From positions 1 through 64,000 of the forward strand of contig DAIDGV010000003.1 of NCBI GenBank assembly GCA_027452205.1: a stretch of DNA of 64,000 bases, written 5' to 3'. Source of the DNA: a candidate division FCPU426 bacterium (GTDB taxonomy: Bacteria; Oederibacteriota; Muellerivitia; Muellerivitales; Muellerivitaceae). The position numbers were made by a program, and so were the translations under genes. Shown here piece by piece: positions 7,859 through 15,700 of this stretch; the first letter of the stretch is position 1; every line of letters starts with the position of its first letter. The notes under the pieces are model-generated. The model was not told where the DNA came from. It searched no databases and saw only the letters and a program-made list of their open reading frames with translations.

Positions 7859-8086
7859 TCAAAAGGGGCCGGCGGACCCCCGGAAAAGGCCGACAATATC
7901 GCCGCAGTAATGGATCGCTATCCCTCCCAAGGGGAGGGAGATCAATACCAATAGGAATATAAGGGTGCCGTGGTTTTCCACCCGCAATTTCTCTTTCGCG
8001 GTCCTCAGCACCACACCCCATAGGAATAGGATCGTTAAACAGCAGGCGATCACGGTAAAAAGCTCTGGGATCAGTGGATCGTCCAT
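7859..8086 (-). CDS. Small two-TM membrane protein
   Basis: The 75-aa product has two hydrophobic segments (about residues 10-28 and 42-60) separated by a basic RTAKEKLR loop, which suggests an inner-membrane hairpin. I recognise no family. An AAGGA ribosome site sits 8 bases before the ATG. It is the last of three co-oriented small genes (8676 to 7859) that may share the sigma-54-type promoter P7. Coding status is supported by the ribosome site and by the TM pattern, not by homology. Confidence 0.6.
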   Translation of the reverse strand: MDDPLIPELFTVIACCLTILFLWGVVLRTAKEKLRVENHGTLIFLLVLISLPLGGIAIHYCGDIVGLFRGSAGPF

Positions 8087-8123
8087 CTTATTGTCCTTGG
8101 ATATATTTTGTCTGCCCGGCCTA

Positions 8124-8339
8124 TCAGTGTTGGTCGGGTCCGGCTTCGAATATCTCGATGCTTCTGTTGATCAATTGGCGTATGCAACCGCCCCAGTGGG
8201 GGGACTTGGCCCGGGTGAATTGGATCAGGTTATTGATCCGGGTGCTTTGGCCGCTAGGCGGGCGGTCCTTCCCTTCGGGGGAGTTGCTGGATTGATCCAG
8301 GATCCTGCCGGCGATCTTATTGTTCTGTTCCTTGTTCAT
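8124..8339 (-). CDS. Hypothetical small protein
   Basis: The 71-aa frame starts at an ATG with an AAAGGATAACC ribosome site. The product is hydrophilic and basic, without signal, membrane segment or recognised motif. It sits in the middle of three same-strand small genes downstream of P7. Evidence for coding is limited to the ribosome site and position; it could be non-coding leader between its neighbours. Confidence 0.45.
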   Translation of the reverse strand: MNKEQNNKIAGRILDQSSNSPEGKDRPPSGQSTRINNLIQFTRAKSPHWGGCIRQLINRSIEIFEAGPDQH

Positions 8340-8418
8340 GGTTATCCTTTCGCGATCGCGTCAATTGCCGAATGGGCGGCAAAGGTCCGGTGAGGACCCT
8401 TCCCGCGTTCGGTGGATG

Positions 8419-8676
8419 TTATCGGTTCCTCATGTGAGCGTCCGGCTCGGCGTTCTGTGTCATCGAGGGGCTGTTGTTATAACCCCAAGCCATCCGATGT
8501 TCACATAAACGGTCACAAAGGAAGACCAACAGCGCGAAAAGCACCATGCCGACGATCAAACCTTTCCAAAAACCAGAGCAACAATGTCCGGCGTTGTTCC
8601 CGCAGCCATGGGCATGACAATGACAGCCGCAGCCTTCTTTACATACTTTTTTCAGTTCTTCCGACGATGGTTCCAT
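8419..8676 (-). CDS. Small Cys/His-rich membrane protein
   Basis: I use ATG 8676 (85 aa): GGAAGGAAC precedes it, and the predicted sigma-54 start near 8705 rules out the longer frame to 8733. Residues 11-30 contain a dense cluster, CKEGCGCHCHAHGCG followed by HCC, that could bind metal or be redox-active. One TM segment (about 35-53) follows, then a polar tail. This suggests a membrane-tethered metal-binding peptide facing the cytoplasm or periplasm. I know no named family. It heads the putative three-gene unit controlled by P7. Confidence 0.75.
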   Translation of the reverse strand: MEPSSEELKKVCKEGCGCHCHAHGCGNNAGHCCSGFWKGLIVGMVLFALLVFLCDRLCEHRMAWGYNNSPSMTQNAEPDAHMRNR

Positions 8677-8716
8677 TTGGTTCCTTCCGAACCTGATTTT
8701 CGACAGATCTGTTAAT

Positions 8717-8730
8717 GCAAGTTGTGTGCC
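8717..8730 (-). promoter_or_regulatory. Sigma-54-type promoter (P7)
   Basis: On the minus strand GGGCACACAACTTGCATT has exact GG-N10-GC spacing and the preferred GCAC/TTGCA bases. Predicted start near 8705, 29 bp before the ATG at 8676. Confidence 0.82.
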
Positions 8731-8820
8731 CAAGAGGCCGTGGGACGGAACCGAAATGCCTAAGAAAAACGAGCATGGGAAAGCGAAAAAAATAGTCGGT
8801 AAATGGACAAAGACTTTCCG

Positions 8821-8852
8821 ATCAAATTGAAAATCAAGCCTCTCGATTTGAG
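8821..8852. promoter_or_regulatory. Enhancer-like inverted repeat between P7 and P8
   Basis: ATCAAATTG, 14 bases, CGATTTGAG, roughly midway between two divergent sigma-54-type promoters. A further inverted repeat, TGTTCCCT/AGGGAACA, lies just downstream at about 8863-8899. Confidence 0.65.
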
Positions 8853-8913
8853 AGGTTCTCCCGCTGTTCCCTCAAAAAGAGATCGCAAAAAAGGGAACAC
8901 TTGAGAAAAATTG

Positions 8914-8927
8914 GGTATGGGAATTGC
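8914..8927 (+). promoter_or_regulatory. Sigma-54-type promoter (P8)
   Basis: GGGTATGGGAATTGCTTTAA, GG-N10-GC, about 80 bp upstream of the gene at 9007. Confidence 0.78.
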
Positions 8928-9006
8928 TTTAAAAACAGGTATTGAAAAAAAGAGAAGGCCGGGTAGAGGCGCGGCTTAAGGCCCTTCTGGAACCTTAGAC
9001 AGGAAC

Positions 9007-9714
9007 GTGGTGGGAAATCAAATGCGGACGGGGATGAGCATTTTCTTGTTCGGGTGCCTTCTGGCGCTGATGCCGGTGTCGGGGTCCCAAAACAGCTTGA
9101 TATTAAATGGAGTCAGCGACGCGAAGTGGCTCCGATTCATGGAAACCTATGGCTTCAAGACCGTGAGTTTCTCGGACAAGCTGCCCCTATTGGCCGAAGA
9201 CTTGGATCTGAGTTCGAAGGATGAACAAGAGGTTGCGAACCTTTTTTCCGATCATGGCGATGAAAAATTCATGAGCCGCATGGCCTCTTCGCCGGGTATT
9301 CGAGGCAGCTCTCAAGACGCTTCGCTGAACGCGTCTCAGAGCAAGGAGAAACAGACCGAATACAATGCCATGGAAGATCAGTCGGACGACGGCCCCGCCG
9401 AAACCATGGACCAAGTCCGATTGGTCCGCGAGCGATTGGGCTCGAAGGACGCGGATTTTCGGTTCTGGTTCTATGTGGAGAAACTGATCGATCAAGAGGA
9501 AAAGGAAGCTTATCAAAAAAATAAGGGTTATTCGGCGGATAGGTTGACCGAGAAGATCCTGACCGATTTGACCCTGACCCCTGAGTTCAAGGACTTTAAG
9601 TATCGGAAGAAGATCGAGTTGGTTACGGATGAAAAAGTCGGGTCCTTTCTTTCGGGTTGGCGGTTATCGATCGAAAGGAGGGTGTTGCTTCAAGGACGGT
9701 TGGCGAAACGCTAG
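9007..9714 (+). CDS. Exported charged protein of unknown function
   Basis: The product (up to 235 aa) has an N-terminal hydrophobic segment ending in MPVSGS, which looks like a signal peptide, then a strongly charged, mostly helical mature part rich in Glu, Asp and Lys. No motif is recognisable. Three in-frame starts compete: GTG 9007, GTG 9010 (best spaced from AGGA) and ATG 9022. It is alone under P8 and ends 24 bp from the convergent glucan synthase gene. An envelope role is inferred from export and from its sigma-54 context. Confidence 0.75.
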   Translation: MVGNQMRTGMSIFLFGCLLALMPVSGSQNSLILNGVSDAKWLRFMETYGFKTVSFSDKLPLLAEDLDLSSKDEQEVANLFSDHGDEKFMSRMASSPGIRGSSQDASLNASQSKEKQTEYNAMEDQSDDGPAETMDQVRLVRERLGSKDADFRFWFYVEKLIDQEEKEAYQKNKGYSADRLTEKILTDLTLTPEFKDFKYRKKIELVTDEKVGSFLSGWRLSIERRVLLQGRLAKR

Positions 9715-9738
9715 AAAAGAGCGGGGAAGCGAAGGCCC

Positions 9739-12700
9739 CTAGCGGCCTAAGATCACCTTGACCTGGTGTGTTTTCCCGTCCGCGGCCAATTCCAGCGTGC
9801 TGTCGCCGGTTGGATAAAGCGCTCCATCAAGTTCGATCCGCCGGACCCCTTTTGAAACATGGTCCGGGTTCTCGAATTGGATCTCGTAGCTAGTGGAACC
9901 CCGCAGGTAGGTCGCTTTAAATCCAGGCCATTCGGCAGGGATACAGGGGTCGAGAAAGAGTTTATTCCCTCTTTGGTGTATTCCCAATATGAACTCCAAG
10001 CCAGCCCGGTACATCCAACCCGCGGAACCGGTATACCAAGTCCAACCGCCTCGTCCCAAATGGGGAACCTGACCGTAAATGTCCGCGGCCAGAACATAGG
10101 GCTCGGATCGATAGAGATCCACTTCCGCCGGGGTCGAAGCGTGATGGATCGGGTTCAAGAGGGAAAAAAGTCCACCGGCCTCGCTGCCCATTCCCAACCG
10201 CGCATAAGCGCAAACGCACCAGACGGCGGCGTGGCTATATTGACCGCCGTTCTCGCGAACACCCGGCAGATAGCCTTTGATATAGCCGGGGTCTTTGGGC
10301 GTGTGGTCGAAGGGCGGGGTGAATAAGAGGATCATTTTGTCCTTGGGGCGGATGAGTTGGTCTTTCAAGGACCGCATGGCTTGGAGGGACCGGGAAGGAT
10401 CCCCGGCGCCGGAAAGGACCGCCCAGGTCTGGGCGATGGAATCGATCCGGCATTCGGCGTTCTCTTTGGAACCCAGCGGCGTGCCATCGTCAAAAAAAGC
10501 CCGCTTGTACCATTCGCCGTCCCAGCCATTGGTTTCCAAGGCGATCTTGAGCTTGGCCCCGTGTTCGGTCCAATTGGACCGTGACCTCTCATCGCCGCGT
10601 TCTTGGGCGAGGAGAGCCATTTGGGTCAGCACGTCCAGCAAGAACCAACCCAGCCAAACACTCTCACCTTGGCCGTCCCGTCCTACCCGGTTCATACCGT
10701 CGTTCCAGTCGCCGCTGCCCATCAGCGGTAGGTCGTGGATGCCGGTTTGGAGACTCACATTGATGGCCCGTACACAATGGTCATAAAGGCTGGTGACCGG
10801 TTCCCGGGAGGCGCCCGGTTCGCGATAAAGATCGTCCTGGTCGGGGAGAAGCACGGGGCCCTCCAGAAAAGGGACCCTTTCATCCAGGATCGCCCTGTCC
10901 TCGGTGACCTTCAAATAGTGAAGGAGCACATAGGGCAACCATAGACGGTCGTCGGAAATGCGGGTGCGAACGCCCCGGCCCGTGAGAGGGTGCCACCAAT
11001 GTTGGACATCTCCCTCAGGAAATTGCCGGGCGGCGGTCTTGAGGATATGGGCGCGGGTCAGGGCCGGGTCGGTGGTCAGGATCGCCATGGAATCCTGCAA
11101 TTGATCCCTGAACCCGATAGCGCCGCCCGCTTGGTAAAAAGCGGTCCGGGCCCAGAAACGACAGGATAGGGTTTGGTAAAGCAGCCAGCGGTTGAGCAGG
11201 ATGTCCATCGACCGGTCGGGGGTTTGGACTTGGGTCTTTTCCAGCAGACGGTCCCATTGTTGGGTGACGGCTCGAAAGGAGAGGTCCAGATCAGCGCGCC
11301 GGTATTTTTGGACCAAACGCCGGGCGCTTTCCGGGTCATCGGCCTGGCCCAAGAAAAAGGAGATCTCCCGCTTTTCGCCGGGTGCCAGTTCGATCTGAAG
11401 CTGCAGCACGCCACAGGGGTCGAGCCCCGCTCCGGTGGAACCGCTGAGTTTTTCATTTCTAAGCAAGGCGGCGGGTCTTTCCAACGAACCGTTCCGGCCG
11501 ATGAATTCAGCCCGGTCCGCGGTCCAACTGGTCTGGTTGGCGTTGATGCCAAGAAAAGAGACCCGGCCACCGAAGGCGATATCCAAAGGGTTCCTGGCGA
11601 AGAGAGAACCCGTTTCCTCGTCCCGCTCGGTGACCAGCCCGTGGGAAGTTTTAGCCCGGGAAAAACCAAGTACCCATTCGGCATAGGCGGTGACCGAAAG
11701 ATGCCGGGACTCCCCGGAAAGGTTCTCCAAAAACAAGCGGGAGATCTTGATGGGGTCGGCGCTGTCCACGTATTGGGTGATCCGGCTGTGGATGCCGTTG
11801 GATTTATTCTCGAAAACGCTGTAACCCGCGCCATGACGCGCCATGTAAGCGGCGCCTTCGAGCCGGATGGGGGAGGCGGTAGGAGACCAAAGCTGTTCGC
11901 TATCCAGGTCGCGCAGATAAAAGGCCTCGCTGACCGGGTCGGTCACGGGATCGTTGGACCAGCCGGTGATCTGGTTCTCCCGGCTGTTCAGGGCCCAGGT
12001 ATAGCCCGCGCCGGACTCGGACGCGAGAAAACCGAAATCCGGATTGGCGATGACATTGATCCAAGGCGCGGGGGTCCTTTGACCTTTTTTCAGATGGATC
12101 ACATATTCCTTGCCCTGGTCGGCGAAACCGCCGGTGCCGTTAAAGAACTCCAATTGCGGAACGGCCAATGGAGGGTCCGCGCGATCGCGCAGCCGATCGG
12201 TCTCGGTTTCATGGATCCGCTTGGCCGAGACCGGCTTGAAGAGGTCGGTTTTGCGAACCCGCATGACCTGTTCGGCCAGGGTTCCCTGGCGGCTATAAAT
12301 GATGGCCCGAGCCGCCGAGGTCAATAACTCCCTCTCATGGACCTCCAATAGATCGTTCCGCAGGACAAATATCTTGCCGGGAGGCAGGTCCGGATTGCCC
12401 GGTGACGTAGCCTCGCTGCCGCGGACCAAGCCTTCCAAGGAGGTCTGGAGATCCTGCACATAAGAAGAGGCTCTTTCGTTGATGATGACGATATCGACGG
12501 ATAAACGTTTCATGCGCCAATATTCATGGGCCCGGAGCAATTGACGGATGAGGCCCTGGTCCTCCATGTCGTCGATGCGTACCAACAGGATAGGAAGATC
12601 TCCCGAAATACCCCGGGACCAAAGGCCGGCCACGTTCATGCGGTTCTTTTTGAGGATGTCGCTGGGGGGTCTCAAGAGCGGATCGGAAAAAACGATGCGG

Positions 12701-15700
12701 TTGGCAAGTTTTTGGAAAAGCTGAGCCTCGTCCGGATCGATCCCCAGATGATGGAGCTTGGCTTGGGATTGGGTCCAAACCAGGTTCGAAGCCCGGTCAA
12801 AAGCGGAAACGTTGTGATATTTCTCGGCCAGGGTCAGCATTTCGTCCTTGGAGCCGGCGACCAGAGTGGTGAAACAGACCTTGGCGCTGGCGCCGGGCAG
12901 GAGCCGTAACTTGATCCGAAAGCTCAGGATAGGATCGAGGACCGCCCCGGTACTATTGGAAAGGGGTTGTCCGTGGATGACCGAAACCGCCTTGCGCAGG
13001 GAATGACCCCGGCCAATGAACTTGGAGCGGTCGGTCTCGTATTCGATCCCGCCGAAGGATTCCCCGTTGAAAGAAAGGACCTGGGCCATGAACACCCCTT
13101 CCTCGGCGGCGGAACGCTTTCGCCGGGTGGCGGTCAGCGCGGATTGGGCGGGCAGAAACCCGGTCTCGATAAAAAGGTTGGAGAAAGCGGGATGGGCCAT
13201 GTCCGCGTCTTGCGGCGCCAGCACCACCTCGGCGTAGGAGGTCACCTCTATCTCCCGGATGCCGCTGCCGTGATTGACCAGGGTGAGTTGGCGCAGCTCG
13301 GCGTCGTCCTCGGCCGAAATGAGCACCTCCAGGTCCGAGGCGATGGAATGGTCGAAGCGGGAAATTTTCGCGCGGTCCTCGGAAAAATGAGCCTCGTAAC
13401 GCAGAGGTTCGACAAGGGTCGGTTGATAGGTGGCGGACCATACTTGGTCATCCTGCATATCCCGGAGGAAAAAGTATTGACCGTAAGGGTCTTTGGTGAC
13501 GTCCTCCCGCCAGCGGGTGACCGCGCGGCCCTTCCATTGGCTATAGCCGGACCCGGCGGCGGTGATCATGGCGGCGTAACGACCGTTGGAAAGCAATTGG
13601 GAACTGGGAACGGGATGGTGAGGGGATTGATACTTGCGGACGATGGAGGGGACGGGGTCGATCACGTTCCGGATCTCGACTTCTTTCATCTTGTCCCTGG
13701 CGGACCCGAGGTTGCGAGGCGTCCTTTCTTGCAACAGAAGTTCACCGGATTGCACCAGCGGGTCCAAGTGAAAGCGGCGTTGGAAAAGGTCATGGTGTAC
13801 CACGTTCGAAATGGCCAAGAGCGACATGCCTTGATGATGGGTCATATAGGAACGGACCAACTCGAATTTGTCGTTGTCCCGAACGCGGGAGGAGGTGTAG
13901 TCCAAGGCTTCGTAAAAGCCATAAACGCCCAAGGCGCCGAGCTTTTCAAGCCGCTGCAAGTTCGCCAGGGCTTCGCGGGGTTCTATTTGCGCGGCCAGCG
14001 CGGTGGCATAGGGGGCGATGACCAGGTCCTTGACCAAACCCCTCTTCAAGCCCAGGCCGGGGATACCGAAATTCGAGTACTGATAGGAAAGTTCCAGGTC
14101 CCGCAAGTTATAACCGGACTCCGAAATGCCCCAGGGCACATTCCGCTGTTCTCCATATTTGATCTGGCGTTTGACGACCCTTTGACAGGTTTGGCCCAAT
14201 AAACTTCCCTCGGGAGAGCTCATGATGAGGGCGGGCATCAAATACTCGAACATGGAACCGGACCAGGAAACGAGCATGGCTTCACCCTCGTCGGCGACCA
14301 AACCCCGGCCCAGACGGAACCAATGGGAAACAGGCACATCCCCCTTGATGATGGCCGCGTAACTGGTCAAACGGGATTCGGAAGCCAAAAGGTCGTAACA
14401 ACTTTCGTCCAGTTGGGCTTCGGCCACTCGGTAGCCGATGGAAAAGAGTTTTTTCTTCGGGTCGAGCAAAAAGTTGAAATCCATCTCGTCAAAGAGTTGG
14501 TTGGAGAGGGCGGACAGGGAATTCAAGCGTTCGACCATTTTGCGGTTGTTCCCAGCCGATAAGACCAGCGATCTCAAAAGTCCGTTAAAGAGCGGTTCGT
14601 CCGCGATGAAGTCCTGGCGTTCCAACAGCGTTTGATGAAGGGTCTCGAGAAGTTCAATGGCCTTTTCGTAAACCTGGACCGATCCAGATAGGGTCGTTGG
14701 CCGGGTCAGCAGGTCCTTCAGGGTGTCCTGTAACCGTTTCTCTTCCCCGGTCTCGACGGGCAAAAGGATGAAAGATGAAAAAACGGGGACCCAGGGGTAA
14801 AAAAGACCAAGGTCAACGGAGTGGCTTTGGATGTCCTCGGCCATGCTATCCGCCCAAGCGGTCAATTCGACCGTTTCTTTTCCCCGGCGGTCGAGAGTGA
14901 ATATGTGGACGGCTTTCTTGAGCACTTCCGCTTGATAGGAGATCTTTTCCCATTGTTCGACCCAAAGGATGGGTGAGGCGCCGGTGATCTGCCTCAGATC
15001 TTGTTCGAGTTTTGATATCTCTTTTTGCAAATGGCCCAGTGACAAGGAGGACACGCGGCCATGATCCGAGAAGCGTTCGACGGCTTTTTGGAGGAGGTTC
15101 AAGGAGTCCTGAATGCCCACGCGAAGACCGTGGGAAAGCAGGGGTTGTTGGGTCAGGTCCCGGCAGGACTGGGCCAAGGTCAAAAGATGACCCGCCAAAT
15201 TACCGCTGTCCACTGAGGAGATATATCGGGGCTCCAGGGTCTGAAGGGTGCGAGTGTCGTACCAATTGAAAAAATGTCCCCGGTAACGGGGAAGGGCTTT
15301 CAGGCTTTTGAACGTATCCTCCAAATGGCCGGTCATCTCCTCTAAACCGCACCAGCCAAAGTCCCTGGCCGCGACCAGGGACAAAAGATACAGACCGAAG
15401 TTGGTCGGTGAAGAGCGGTGGGCCAGAAGGGGATGGGGTGTTTCTTGAAAATTATCCGGAGGCAGAAAGTGGTCCTCGGCGGTCGTGAAGACCTTGAAGA
15501 ATTTCCAGATACGTCGGCCGTAAGAATTGAATTGCAGGACCTCGAGGTCGTTCAACGGAAGGACCTTACTTTTGAGTTCGGGCAGGCTGATCCAACGGGC
15601 GAACCAAGGCGCGGAAAACCAGATAAGGAAAAAGGGAGCGCAAAGGGGAAGGCGGACCGGGTCCAAGAGAGAGGTCATGAACAGCGCCAAAACGGAGATA

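Noticed and set aside
11173-12327. A 384-codon open frame on the plus strand, opposite the glucan synthase gene
   Set aside because: It is one of many antisense frames within a GC-biased coding region; it has no ribosome site and the minus-strand protein matches a known family throughout.
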